From DATFRY01 sp035489015 (GTDB lineage: Bacteria; Myxococcota_A; Polyangia; Haliangiales; Haliangiaceae): 64,000 bases of DNA. The stretch covers positions 1-64,000 of the forward strand of contig DATHKR010000201.1 in NCBI GenBank assembly GCA_035489015.1, given 5' to 3'. The stretch's first letter is position 1, and every line of letters begins with the position of its first letter. Positions 38,850-47,586 of the stretch are shown piece by piece. The position numbers were made by a program, and so were the translations under genes. The notes below the pieces were generated by a model. It was not told where the DNA came from, searched no databases, and worked only from the letters and a program-made list of their open reading frames with translations.

Positions 38850-40175
38850 CTATCCGAACACCCTGGTGAGAGCTGCCGACTGCGACTGCATGCTGCTGAT
38901 GAGGGACTCGAGCTTGGTGAACTGGGCGTGCAGCTGGTCGCCGATCTTCGACGCGCGGGTCTCGATCCGCTCGATGTCGTCGTCGTAGCGGCTCATCTCG
39001 TTGGTGAGCGCGGACTTCTTGGCCGACAGGATGCCGTCGCCAGCCCGGGTGTAGGCGGTGACCATGTCGTCCACCGACTTGCCGAACCCGCTGGCACCGG
39101 CGATGACGTCCTCCAGCGCGGTCGGGTCCTCGGCCAGCGCCGTGGCGAACTTGGCCGGATCGATCGACAGCTTGCCGGTGCGGTCGAGCCGGATGCCGAC
39201 CTGGGCCAGGCTGGTGGTGCCCGCGCCGTGCGCGTAGGTCTGACTGGCGATGCCGCCCAGGGTGCGCTGGAGCGAGCGGATGGACGAATCGCCGAACAGC
39301 GAGTCTCCGCCGCGCTGCACGCCGCTGTAGGTGAGCTGGGTGTTGACCGCGTCGGAGACCGCGTTGAAGGCGTCGATGAAGGTCTTGATCTTGCCCTCGA
39401 CCGCGGCCGGGTCGCGCGCGACCGAGATGATCGCCTCCGGGTCGGTGGGCGCGTGGGTGCCGCTCAGCTCCAGGGTCAGCCCGCTGACCGCGTCGCTGAT
39501 GGTGTTGGTGCCGCGCGTCATCGCGATCCCGTTCATGGTGAACGTGGCGTCCTGGGCCGGGACCTTGACGCTGCCGGTGGCCAGGAAGCCGAGCGAGGTG
39601 CCGGTCTCGCTGAACGTGATGGCGTTGGCCGAGCCGGTCTCCTCCGAGCTGATGGCGAGCTGGAAGCCGCCCGCGCCGTTGTCGATGACGTCGGCCCGGA
39701 CCCCGCCCACCTGATCGTTGATGCGCTGCGCGATGCTGTTCAGCGTGTCGTCGCCGGTGAAGGCGAACGGCACCACGATGCCGGTGCCGAGCTTGACCCC
39801 GATCGAGCCGCTCCCCGCCACCGGCGCGGTCGCGCTGGCGAAGGTGGTCGAGACGCTGGTCTGGGCGCGCGCCAGGGTGCCGACCCGGATGGACAGCTGG
39901 CCGGGCTGGGCCGAGCCCGACGAGGTCACCTTGACCTTCGTGTCGCTCGACTGCGAGGTGACCGCGCGGACCTCCGAGGTGGTGTCGAGCGCGGTCCGCG
40001 CCGTCTTGAGCGAGGTCAGCCTGGTCATGAGATCGGACACCAGCGTCTGGCGCTTGTTGGCGTCGCTCTTCCGCGAGGCCAGCTTGACCGCCGGCGCTCG
40101 CTCGAGGGCGACCAGCTGGTCGACCAGCGCGTTGGTATCGAAGCCGGTGGCGAGTCCGCTGAAGCTGATGGTCAC
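38850..40175 (-). CDS. fliD: flagellar cap protein FliD
   Basis: FliD forms the cap that folds flagellin at the filament tip. The 441-aa protein has the N-terminal FSGLATGFDTNALVDQLVALERAP, the middle domain with an early segment QLSIRVGTLARAQ, and the C-terminal FliD_C region ending with a coiled-coil IERIETRASKIGDQLHAQFTKLESLISSM (split here by position 400-430) and ALTRVFG. Ser/Thr-rich middle domains are typical. A GC-rich stem-loop separates it from fliC upstream. Confidence 0.92.
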   Translation of the reverse strand: MTISFSGLATGFDTNALVDQLVALERAPAVKLASRKSDANKRQTLVSDLMTRLTSLKTARTALDTTSEVRAVTSQSSDTKVKVTSSGSAQPGQLSIRVGTLARAQTSVSTTFASATAPVAGSGSIGVKLGTGIVVPFAFTGDDTLNSIAQRINDQVGGVRADVIDNGAGGFQLAISSEETGSANAITFSETGTSLGFLATGSVKVPAQDATFTMNGIAMTRGTNTISDAVSGLTLELSGTHAPTDPEAIISVARDPAAVEGKIKTFIDAFNAVSDAVNTQLTYSGVQRGGDSLFGDSSIRSLQRTLGGIASQTYAHGAGTTSLAQVGIRLDRTGKLSIDPAKFATALAEDPTALEDVIAGASGFGKSVDDMVTAYTRAGDGILSAKKSALTNEMSRYDDDIERIETRASKIGDQLHAQFTKLESLISSMQSQSAALTRVFG

Positions 40176-40195
40176 GGTCGTTTCTCCAGGAAGCG

Positions 40196-40231
40196 GCGAC
40201 CCGCCGCAGCAGCCGGGCCGGGGCGGGTCGC
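40196..40231 (-). terminator. stem-loop after flagellin gene
   Basis: A 10-bp perfect stem, GCGACCCGCC paired with GGCGGGTCGC, encloses a 16-nt loop. It lies in the 85-bp fliC-fliD gap. There is no T-run, so it may be a partial terminator or an mRNA-stabilising hairpin that keeps flagellin expression above that of the cap gene. Confidence 0.6.
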
Positions 40232-40260
40232 GTCATTCGGGCTACTGGCCGCTGCCGACA

Positions 40261-41109
40261 TCAGCCGAGCAGCTTGAGCGCCAGGGCCGGCAGCTGGTTG
40301 GCCTGGCCGAGGACGGCCACACCGGCCTGGGTGAGGATCTGGTAGCGGGTCATGTTGGCGGTCTCGGCGGCGACATCGACGTCGCGGATCCGCGAGTTGG
40401 CCTCCGAGAGGTTGGACTGCGCGGTGGAGAGGTTGGAGACCGCGATGGTCATACGGCTCTGCACGGCGCCGACCTTGGCACGCGAGTTCGACAGCGACTG
40501 GATGGCCGAGTCGAACACGGCGAGAGCGGCCTGGGCGCCCGAGGCGGACGAGAGCGACTGACCGGAGATGAAGGCGCCGCTGGCGGTGTTGCCCAGGGTC
40601 GAGGCGGTCAGGGTGGCGATGCTGAGCGACAGGCGGTCATCGGCGCTGTCATGGATGCCGATCTGCATCGTGAGGCCACCGGAGGCGGTGCCGTCGAGCA
40701 GCTTGGTTCCGTTGAACTCGGTGACGTTCGAGATGCGGTTGATCTCGCTGACGAGCTGGGTGAACTCCGTCGCGATGTAGCCGCGCTCGTCGCTGCCCAG
40801 GGTGCCGTTGGCGGCCTGGACGGCGAGCTCGCGCATACGGCCCACGATGCCCTGCATCTCGTTCATCGCGCCCTCGGCGACCTGCGTCATGCTGATGCCA
40901 TCGTTGGCGTTGCGCTGGGCCTGGGCGAGGCTGCGGATGTCCGCCTTGAGGTTCTCGCTGATGCCGAGGCCGGCAGCGTCGTCCGAGGCGCGGTTGATGC
41001 GCTGGCCCGACGAGAGGCGCTCGAGGCTCTTCTCGAGCGAGCCCTGGCTGATCCTGAGGTTGTTCTGAGCGTTGAGTGAAGTCGTGTTGGCGAGTAGCGA
41101 GATGGACAT
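40261..41109 (-). CDS. fliC: flagellin
   Basis: The 282-aa flagellin consists of the D0/D1 cores only: N-terminal SISLLANTTSLNAQNNLRIS and LERLSSGQRINRASDDAAGL, and C-terminal QSNLSEANSRIRDVDVAAETANMTRYQILTQAGVAVLGQAN (in two parts). The surface-exposed middle is only about 110 residues, so the filament is probably thin and smooth. Ser and Thr there are candidate sites for the pseudaminic acid made by the neighbouring genes. It is less GC-rich than its neighbours, as expected for a highly expressed gene. Confidence 0.95.
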   Translation of the reverse strand: MSISLLANTTSLNAQNNLRISQGSLEKSLERLSSGQRINRASDDAAGLGISENLKADIRSLAQAQRNANDGISMTQVAEGAMNEMQGIVGRMRELAVQAANGTLGSDERGYIATEFTQLVSEINRISNVTEFNGTKLLDGTASGGLTMQIGIHDSADDRLSLSIATLTASTLGNTASGAFISGQSLSSASGAQAALAVFDSAIQSLSNSRAKVGAVQSRMTIAVSNLSTAQSNLSEANSRIRDVDVAAETANMTRYQILTQAGVAVLGQANQLPALALKLLG

Positions 41110-41189
41110 AGAGTTGAAGGCCCTCCAGGGCCGGCGCGGTTTGTTGCGTTTCCGCTGTCCCTAACTGGTTCGACCGGTTCGGGCGGACT
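41110..41189 (-). promoter_or_regulatory. flagellin promoter region and hairpin leader
   Basis: On the minus strand, TAAAGTCC starts at the flgL stop codon, and 10 bases later GTCGAACC is a weak sigma-28 -10 match. The leader ends with GGCCC-TGGA-GGGCC, a 5-bp stem whose loop and right arm hold the GGAGG ribosome-binding site 11 bases before the ATG. Confidence 0.45.
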
Positions 41190-42062
41190 TTAGGGCTTCG
41201 TGAGCTCGATGATGCGGGAGGCGACCACCTGGGCCGCCTCGAGCGCCTGGCTGTGCTGGGCGAGCTCGCTGGCGGCGGCGATCGGATCGGCGCCGATGAG
41301 GCGAGTCTCGAGCGCGACCAGGGAGTCGTCCAGGGTCCGCTGGGTCTCGTCGGCGGTGAGCAGCGACGAGGAGTGGGCGCCGCCCTCGGCGCGCGCGGAG
41401 CTGGTCTGCAGGCCGGCGGCGCGGAGGCCCTCCATGGCGGCGCCGATGCCGGCGTGGTCGTTGGCGACCAGCGCGGTCTCGAGCGCGGCCAGCTGGGCGA
41501 ACACGTCCACCCCGCCGCCGGCCGCGGTCAGCGCGGCGCCGGACAGCGTGACGGTCTGCGACAGGCCGTCGGCGGTCTCGACCGAGCGGGTGACGTCGTC
41601 GCCCTGGAAGGTGCCGTCGGGGGCGAACGCCGGCTGGTCGGTCCGGCTGCCCGAGAAGATGTATTCACCGTCGGTGGCGCGGGTGTTCCCGGCCGCCACG
41701 GCGGCCTGGCGCAGCTCGCGCACCTCGGCCAGGATGGCCGCCAGCCCCTCGGGCGAGGTGGTGTCGCTGGCGGCGGTGACCGCCAGCTCGCGCGCGCGGG
41801 TCACGGCGTCGCCGATCGTGCCGAGCGCGGTGTCGGCCAGGGCGAGCCGCTCCTGCGAGCGGGCGATCACCTCGCTGCGGCCGGCGCCGATCTGGCGGGC
41901 GGCCTCGGCCCGGCGGGCCTGCGCCCACGCGGCCGGGTCCTGCGACGGGCGCGACACGCGCACGCCGGTCTGGAGCTCCTCGCCGGAACGCTGCACCCGC
42001 TCGCGGCCCTGCGAGATGCTGGACGCAGCCAGCTCGATCATCCTGTGCTCGGTGATGCGCAT
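41190..42062 (-). CDS. flgL: hook-filament junction protein FlgL
   Basis: FlgL links hook to filament. The 290-aa protein has the flagellin-like N-terminal coil (RITEHRMIELAASSISQGRERVQRSGEELQTG), the junction signature RVSRPSQDPAAWAQARRAEA, and a C-terminal coil (LAQHSQALEAAQVVASRIIELT). Length is normal. It follows flgK by 5 bp and precedes the flagellin promoter region. Confidence 0.93.
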   Translation of the reverse strand: MRITEHRMIELAASSISQGRERVQRSGEELQTGVRVSRPSQDPAAWAQARRAEAARQIGAGRSEVIARSQERLALADTALGTIGDAVTRARELAVTAASDTTSPEGLAAILAEVRELRQAAVAAGNTRATDGEYIFSGSRTDQPAFAPDGTFQGDDVTRSVETADGLSQTVTLSGAALTAAGGGVDVFAQLAALETALVANDHAGIGAAMEGLRAAGLQTSSARAEGGAHSSSLLTADETQRTLDDSLVALETRLIGADPIAAASELAQHSQALEAAQVVASRIIELTKP

Positions 42063-42067
42063 GGTCT

Positions 42068-43438
42068 TTACAGGTCCTGGATGATGCTGCCGAGCAGCTG
42101 GTCGACGGTGGTGATGAACTGCAGCTGCGCCTCGACGGCGTGCTGGAACTGACTCAGGTTGGACATCTCCTCCTGCAGGCTGACTCCCGACATGGAGTCG
42201 CGCAGGCCGGCCAGCTGCGAGCCCTGGGCGGTGAAGAACTCGCTGTCGGAGGTCGCCTCCGAGGCGGAGCGGCCCACCTCGGCGACGATCTCGATGCCGG
42301 CGTCGACGAAAGTGCGGCGCCCACCGTCGGCCAGCGGCTGATCGGCCAGCCCGACCAGGGCGAGCGCGCCCTGGTTGTCGCCCGGGCCGGTCCCGGGAGA
42401 TCCCGTGGCCAGGCGAGACGAGTCGGCCAGCATCCCCGGATCGACCGCCATGGCGGCGGCCGCGCCGGCCACCAGGGTGGGCTGAACGAACAGGTCGCGC
42501 CCACTGACGCCGTCGGTGCCGGCGTTCTGTCGGTGGATGTCGTTGACCCGGGTGGTGATGTCGAAGGCCAGCTGATCGAGCTGGGCGAGCGCGGTCGGCG
42601 CGGTCTCGTCGCGCATGCGGAGCTCGCCGCCGACCCGGCCGCCGTCGAACGAGGAGGTCACGTCGCGGTGGTCGTTGCCGTCGACCACGTCGATCCGGTC
42701 CATGTTGCCGAGCGCGGGGTCGGGGCTCGACTCGAGCCGGGCGGCGCGGATGCCGTCCACCAGCACCGCGCCGCCGGTCAGGGTCACCCGCATCTGCCCG
42801 TCCGGGTCGATGCGCGCGGTGCCGCCGACCAGCTCGGCCAGCTTCTGGCTGGCGACGTCGCGGCGGTCCTTGAGGACCGGGTCGTCGCTGATGCCGATCT
42901 CGCGGTTGGCCGCGGCGATGTCGCGGATGTACTGGTTGGCCTGAGTCAGGTTGTCGCGGATGCGCTGGTTGGACTGCACGCGCGCGCCGGTGACCGCGGC
43001 GGCCTGCTGGTGCAGGCCGGCGGTGAGGGCCTGGGCGGCGTGGACCGCGCCGTCGCGCAGGTTGACGTCGGTCGGCGCGGCCGAGACCTGGCCCAGGCTG
43101 GAGAAGAAGCCGGCCACCATCCCGCTCAGATCGCCGCCCGCGGTCATCTGGGACTCCAGATCGACGAGCGCGCCGGCGAAGCCGTCGGCGACGCTGACCG
43201 AGGAGGCGTTGTTGCGGATCCGACCGGCCAGGAGATCGCTCGACAGTCGATCGACCCCGCGGGCGTGGACTCCGCCGGCCAGGTTCGTACCCCCGGTCAG
43301 CGACTCGAGGTCGATGCGCTGGCGCGAGTAGCCCGGGGTGCCGGCGTTGGCGACGTTGTTGGCCGTCACCGCGATCCCGGCGTTCTGGGCCTGGAGAGCG
43401 TTGGAGCCGAGATGTAGCAGTCCAAAAAGCGAGGACAT
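42068..43438 (-). CDS. flgK: hook-filament junction protein FlgK
   Basis: The 456-aa protein starts SSLFGLLHLGSNALQAQNAG and VTANNVANAGTPGYSRQRID, the classic flagellar rod/hook motif, then RRDVASQKLAELVG of FlgK, and ends with the flagellin-like coiled coil (EEMSNLSQFQHAVEAQLQFI, then TTVDQLLGSIIQDL). It lies after flgN by 10 bp and before flgL. Confidence 0.93.
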   Translation of the reverse strand: MSSLFGLLHLGSNALQAQNAGIAVTANNVANAGTPGYSRQRIDLESLTGGTNLAGGVHARGVDRLSSDLLAGRIRNNASSVSVADGFAGALVDLESQMTAGGDLSGMVAGFFSSLGQVSAAPTDVNLRDGAVHAAQALTAGLHQQAAAVTGARVQSNQRIRDNLTQANQYIRDIAAANREIGISDDPVLKDRRDVASQKLAELVGGTARIDPDGQMRVTLTGGAVLVDGIRAARLESSPDPALGNMDRIDVVDGNDHRDVTSSFDGGRVGGELRMRDETAPTALAQLDQLAFDITTRVNDIHRQNAGTDGVSGRDLFVQPTLVAGAAAAMAVDPGMLADSSRLATGSPGTGPGDNQGALALVGLADQPLADGGRRTFVDAGIEIVAEVGRSASEATSDSEFFTAQGSQLAGLRDSMSGVSLQEEMSNLSQFQHAVEAQLQFITTVDQLLGSIIQDL

Positions 43439-43448
43439 GATCGGTTCC

Positions 43449-43895
43449 TTAGAAGGCCCGGGCGCGGCGGGCGGATGACGAAGACGCGGGGCGACGGGCG
43501 CGGCGGTCGTAGGCGGCCCGGTCCTCGTCGATGCCGAGGAGGAGGGAGACCGACCGGCGCGCCTGGGTCATGAGGAAGAGGTTGTGCTGGAACACGCGGC
43601 GAACGCGCGCGCTCTGCTCGACCACGCTGGTGCGCTCGGCGGCGGTGGCGGGCGGGGCCTGGCGATCGCCGGACGGCTCGCCCGGGGTGAAGACCTCGCG
43701 CAGCTCGGTCTCGAGCTCGGTCTGCTCGCGGCCCAGCTCGATCAGCTCGGGCGTGGCCAGGCGGGCGACGGCCATCCGCTGCCGGCCGGCCAGCCCTTCG
43801 AGGCGAGCGAGGACGGCGCTGGCGGTGGCCAGCTCGACGCGGGTGAGCGCGGTCCACCGGGAACGGCCGCTCGACGGGCCGCCCGGGACGGTCAC
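43449..43895 (-). CDS. flgN: FlgN-like chaperone
   Basis: FlgN guides FlgK and FlgL to the export gate. The 148-aa protein is a long helical bundle ending in VFQHNLFLMTQARRSVSLLLG, the FlgN-like signature region. The start is GTG at 43895, overlapping the flgM stop by 4 bp. Its position between flgM and flgK is canonical. Confidence 0.8.
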   Translation of the reverse strand: MTVPGGPSSGRSRWTALTRVELATASAVLARLEGLAGRQRMAVARLATPELIELGREQTELETELREVFTPGEPSGDRQAPPATAAERTSVVEQSARVRRVFQHNLFLMTQARRSVSLLLGIDEDRAAYDRRARRPASSSSARRARAF

Positions 43896-44188
43896 GACCC
43901 GAAGCCCTCGTCGACCATGCGCTGGGCCAGGCGATTGTAGTCGATCGCGTACGTCCCACCGCGCAGCTGCTCGCGCACCTGGTCGAGGCGCGCAGAGATG
44001 GTCTGCTCGAACTCGCGGGCGGCGATGTCGGCGTCGTGGATCGCCGGATCCACGCTGGCCGGCGCCGCGGCGGCATCGGTCCGCGCGGCGTTCGCGCTGC
44101 CTGCCGCCCGGCTCGCGCCATCGGTCGGCGCCTTCTCGCGCGCCTTGGGAAGATCGATATAGGACGGCTTGTCGCTTGGAATTCGCAT
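43892..44188 (-). CDS. flgM: anti-sigma-28 factor FlgM
   Basis: FlgM holds FliA inactive until it is exported after hook completion. The 98-aa protein has a disordered Ala-rich first half (ASRAAGSANAARTDAAAAPA) and the conserved C-terminal FliA-binding region (SARLDQVREQLRGGTYAIDY, then NRLAQRMVDEGF). ATG at 44188; a ribosome site GAGGGA sits 8 bases upstream. A weak sigma-28-like site lies at 44211-44237 inside flgJ. Confidence 0.88.
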   Translation of the reverse strand: MRIPSDKPSYIDLPKAREKAPTDGASRAAGSANAARTDAAAAPASVDPAIHDADIAAREFEQTISARLDQVREQLRGGTYAIDYNRLAQRMVDEGFGS

Positions 44189-44205
44189 TTTCGGTGTCCC
44201 TCGGA

Positions 44206-45051
44206 CTAACGGTTCGTCTGGTGGTCGCCCACCTTGAGACCCTCGATGTCGATTGTCGGATCGATCGACACGCCGTCCTTGCGCACCTCGAAGTGGAGGT
44301 GCGGGCCGGACGATCGGCCGGTCGACCCGACCTTGCCGATGTGGGTGCCGGCCGCCACCTGTTGCCCGACCTGGATGTCCACGCTCGACAGGTGGCCGTA
44401 ATAGCTGTGGACCCCGTTGCCATGATCGACCACGACGACGTTGCCGAAGCCGCCGGTGCTGACCCCGGCCCGGATGACCACGCCGGCCCGCGCCGCGGCC
44501 ACCGGCGTGCCGATCGACGCGGTCATGTCGAGCCCCTTGTGGGTCCTGGTGAGGGTCGGGCTGGTCGGGTCGAAGCGGATCTTTCCGAACCCGGACGAGA
44601 TCCGCTCGGCCTGGACCGGCATCGTCCACAGCTTGCCCGGGGCCGACGGATCGACCGCGCCGACCGGTCCGCCCAGCGGCGCGCGCCACGCGGCGCCGAC
44701 CGAGCTCGCCCCGTACGCGGTGCGCAGCGCGCGCAGGCCGGCCGGCGAGGTCTTGCCCGCGCCGGCGGCGGCGGCGAGCTCGTCGCCGCCCAGCTGCTTC
44801 TCGACGATCGGGGCCAGCCCGACGCCGCCGCCCTCGGCCATCCGGTCGGCCAGCGCCTCGTCGAGCATCTCGCGGAACATCTCGCCGCCGAAGCCCTGCT
44901 TGATGAGGCCGCCATCGCTCGACTGGCGCACCTCGGCCATGATGCGGCGGAGGAAGTATGCCTCCAGCATCTTTGCCGCCTGCGCGGTCTTCTGCGCGGC
45001 CGCCTGGGCCCCCTCGGGCGTCGGCCTGAGCGTGGCGCTGACGGCGGTCAC
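44206..45051 (-). CDS. flgJ: FlgJ rod-binding domain fused to M23 peptidase
   Basis: FlgJ opens peptidoglycan for rod growth. The 281-aa protein has the rod-binding domain at about 1-85 (AAKMLEAYFLRRIMAEVRQS, FGGEMFREMLDEALADRMAEGGG) and an M23/LytM metallopeptidase at about 150-270: HKGLDMTASIGTPVAAARAG (HxxxD), GNVVVVDHGNGVHSYYGHLS, and SGPHLHFEVRKDG (HxH). Enteric FlgJ carries a glucosaminidase instead, so this cuts peptide bridges rather than glycan. It overlaps flgI by 4 bp. Confidence 0.9.
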   Translation of the reverse strand: MTAVSATLRPTPEGAQAAAQKTAQAAKMLEAYFLRRIMAEVRQSSDGGLIKQGFGGEMFREMLDEALADRMAEGGGVGLAPIVEKQLGGDELAAAAGAGKTSPAGLRALRTAYGASSVGAAWRAPLGGPVGAVDPSAPGKLWTMPVQAERISSGFGKIRFDPTSPTLTRTHKGLDMTASIGTPVAAARAGVVIRAGVSTGGFGNVVVVDHGNGVHSYYGHLSSVDIQVGQQVAAGTHIGKVGSTGRSSGPHLHFEVRKDGVSIDPTIDIEGLKVGDHQTNR

Positions 45052-46169
45052 AGGAGCTGGATCTCCGCGGTCAGGGCGCCGGCCGCCTTGAGCGCCTGAA
45101 GGATGGCGACCAGGTCACGCGGCTTCACTCCCAGCGCGTTGAGTGCGGCGGCGACGTCGGCGACGGTGGCCGCGCCTGCCACCATGTGGAGGCTGTCGGT
45201 CTTCTCCTTGACCTTGATCTCGGTCTTCGGGGTCACCACCGTCTTGCCGGCCTCGGACAGCGCGGCCAGCGGCTGCGAGACCTCCTGGGTCTCGTTGATC
45301 TCGACCTCGAGGCCGCCGGAGGCGATCGCGGCCGGGCCGAGCGAGACGTTGGCGCCGACCACGACGGTGCCGGTCCGCTCGTCGACCACCACGCGGGCCG
45401 GCGCGTCCGCGGTCGCCTCGAGCGCCTCGAGCGAGGCGACCAGCTCGACCGGGTGGTTGCGCCACTTGTCGGTGACCAGCACGGTCACCGCGCCGGGGTC
45501 GCGCACGCGGGCCGAGCCCGGGCCGAGCGCCTTGTCGATGGCCGCGGCGATGCGGGTGGCGGTGGTGAAGTCCGGCTGCTTGAGCTGCAGCACGATCCGA
45601 CCGCGCGGGATGAGGCCGGGCGCGTCGCGCTCGATGATCGCGCCGCCCGGCATGCGGGCGACGGTGACGAAGTTCTTGCGCGTCTGCGAGCCGCTGCCGC
45701 CCTGGACCAGGAAGCCCCCGGTCGAGATCGGCCCCTGGGCGAGGGCGTAGGTCTCCATGTTGGCGCCCTTGAGCGGGGTGGCGATGAGGGTGCCGCCCTC
45801 GAGGCTCTTGGACGAGCCGATCGACGAGACCAGCACGTCCATGCGGCTGCCGGCCCGGGCGAACGCGGGCAGCTCGGCGGTGACCACCACCGCGGCGACG
45901 TTCTTGGCCTTGATCTCGGCGGCGTCGACCGTGACGCCGAGGCGCTTCAGCATCTTGGCCAGCGAGCGGCGAACCACCGGCGAGCGGGCGTCGTCGCCGG
46001 TGCCGTTCAGGCCGACCACGATGCCGAAGCCGGTCATCGCGTTGGAGCGGTGGCCCTCGATGTCGACCAGCTCCTTGAGCCGGCTGGCCCCGGCCGGGCC
46101 GGCGCCCGCGCCGAGCAGGACGAGGGCCGACCCCAGGGCGACGAGCGCGTTGATGCTGCGATGGTTCAT
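45048..46169 (-). CDS. flgI: flagellar P-ring protein FlgI
   Basis: FlgI forms the P-ring in the periplasm. The 373-aa product has a signal peptide (LVALGSALVLLGAGAGPAGA), the N-terminal RLKELVDIEGHRSNAMTGFG and IVVGLNGTGDD, VDAAEIKAKNVAAVVVTAEL, and SKSLEGGTLIATPLKGA. All are standard FlgI sequences. It follows flgH by 17 bp and overlaps flgJ. Confidence 0.95.
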   Translation of the reverse strand: MNHRSINALVALGSALVLLGAGAGPAGASRLKELVDIEGHRSNAMTGFGIVVGLNGTGDDARSPVVRRSLAKMLKRLGVTVDAAEIKAKNVAAVVVTAELPAFARAGSRMDVLVSSIGSSKSLEGGTLIATPLKGANMETYALAQGPISTGGFLVQGGSGSQTRKNFVTVARMPGGAIIERDAPGLIPRGRIVLQLKQPDFTTATRIAAAIDKALGPGSARVRDPGAVTVLVTDKWRNHPVELVASLEALEATADAPARVVVDERTGTVVVGANVSLGPAAIASGGLEVEINETQEVSQPLAALSEAGKTVVTPKTEIKVKEKTDSLHMVAGAATVADVAAALNALGVKPRDLVAILQALKAAGALTAEIQLL

Positions 46170-46186
46170 GGATCCTTCTCGGCCGC

Positions 46187-46903
46187 TCAGAACGGCCAGA
46201 TCTTTCCGATGGTGCGCGACAGCCAGCCAGCCCGCTGCTGGTCGCTGACGTCGCCACGGCCGGCGTACTCGATCTCGGCGTCGCCGACGCGCGACGAGGG
46301 CACGCTGTTGTCCTCCGCGATGTCGGCCGGGCGGACCACGCCGCTCACGTAGATGTGGTGCTCCTCGTTGTCGACCATGACGACCTTGGTCCCCTCGACG
46401 AAGAAGTCGCCGTTGGGCAGGACCTGGCGCACCCGCACCGGCAGGGTCGCGTTGAGCCGGCCCTCCCGCTCGGTCTTGCCCTGGCCGTTGAACTTGGAGT
46501 CGGACTCGGTGCCGAACAGCGCGGCCGGGTCGATGTTGGGGTGGCTGGTCTGCAGCGCGGTCAGCAGCCCGAACGAGGCGGGCACGCCGTACGCGGTGTG
46601 GTTGTTCTTCTCCAGCTTGGAGGTGGCGTCGCGCGAGGCCGACTCGCGCTCGTCGATGCGGATGACCAGCATGTCGCCGATGCGCGACGCGGTCCGGTCC
46701 TCGAACAGACCGGAGCTGCCGGCGGCGTACAGGCTCCCGGGCGACGCCTTCGGCTGCGGACCGTACGCGCCGGGGTCGAAGTGGCGCTTCTTGGCCTTGT
46801 ACGGCGCGATGTGGGTGACGCAGCCGGCGGCCAGGAGCGCGAGCAAGAGGCCGAGCAGGCAGGCGGCGAGCGCCGGGATGAGGCGGAAGGACGTCTGGTT
46901 CAA
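46187..46903 (-). CDS. flgH: flagellar L-ring lipoprotein FlgH
   Basis: FlgH forms the outer-membrane L-ring. The 238-aa lipoprotein has a signal with lipobox LLAAGC, GSLYAAGSSGLFEDRTASRIGD, MLVIRIDERESASRDATS, and VVMVDNEEHHIYVSGVVRPADI. These are FlgH motifs. Its presence shows a true outer membrane. It overlaps flgA by 4 bp. Confidence 0.95.
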   Translation of the reverse strand: MNQTSFRLIPALAACLLGLLLALLAAGCVTHIAPYKAKKRHFDPGAYGPQPKASPGSLYAAGSSGLFEDRTASRIGDMLVIRIDERESASRDATSKLEKNNHTAYGVPASFGLLTALQTSHPNIDPAALFGTESDSKFNGQGKTEREGRLNATLPVRVRQVLPNGDFFVEGTKVVMVDNEEHHIYVSGVVRPADIAEDNSVPSSRVGDAEIEYAGRGDVSDQQRAGWLSRTIGKIWPF

Positions 46904-47583
46904 GGCGATACCTCGATGAGCACGGTGTCCGAATCGATGAGCCGGCCGCGCACCACCCGGCCGGTCGCGCGCAGCCTGACCAGGGTCGTCTGGCCGATCG
47001 GGGCCGGGCGCTCGAGCACGCCGTAGGTGGTGATCGACAGCCCGCCGCGGCGGACCAGCGCCTTCACCGGGTGGCCGCGCGGCAGCGGCGCCGCGCGCTC
47101 GAGGGCGGCGGCCGGGACCGCCGCGCCGGCGGCGACCGGTGCGCGGAGGGCGCGGCCGACCACACCCTCGAGCCCGACCAGGGTGGCGGCGCGGGCGGCG
47201 CCGGCCGCGCCGGTCGGGCGCAGCTCGACCTTCACGTCGGCCGCGGCGATGACGTGGCCAGCGGGCAGGTCGAGGACCGCGACCACCGTCGGCGAGACCG
47301 CCGCGACCCGGGCGCGCACCCAGCCAGATTTCTGGCCGATGCGGACCTGCAGGGTGAGCCAGCCGGACCGGGCCGGGCGCCGCCAGTCGACCTGGACCGG
47401 CGCGGTGTCGCTGGCGTCGGCCAGCGCGCGCGGCACCCGCACCTCGATCGCGGTCAGCTCGGCGGGCAGGGCCGACTGGATCTCGCCGCGGATCCGCTCG
47501 GCGCTGTCGGCGCGGGCGAGGCCGGGCGCGACCAGCGCGAGGGCGGCGGCGAGAGCGAGGGTGAGGGTGAGGGTGACGCGCAC
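46900..47583 (-). CDS. flgA: P-ring assembly chaperone FlgA
   Basis: FlgA helps P-ring assembly. The 227-aa protein has a signal peptide (LTLTLALAAALALVAPGLARA), an N-terminal domain and a C-terminal SAF domain (LPAGHVIAAADVKVELRP, LEGVVGRALRAPVAAGAAV). It ends at flgH with a 4-bp overlap and starts 3 bp after flgG. Confidence 0.88.
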   Translation of the reverse strand: MRVTLTLTLALAAALALVAPGLARADSAERIRGEIQSALPAELTAIEVRVPRALADASDTAPVQVDWRRPARSGWLTLQVRIGQKSGWVRARVAAVSPTVVAVLDLPAGHVIAAADVKVELRPTGAAGAARAATLVGLEGVVGRALRAPVAAGAAVPAAALERAAPLPRGHPVKALVRRGGLSITTYGVLERPAPIGQTTLVRLRATGRVVRGRLIDSDTVLIEVSP

Positions 47584-47586
47584 GGG

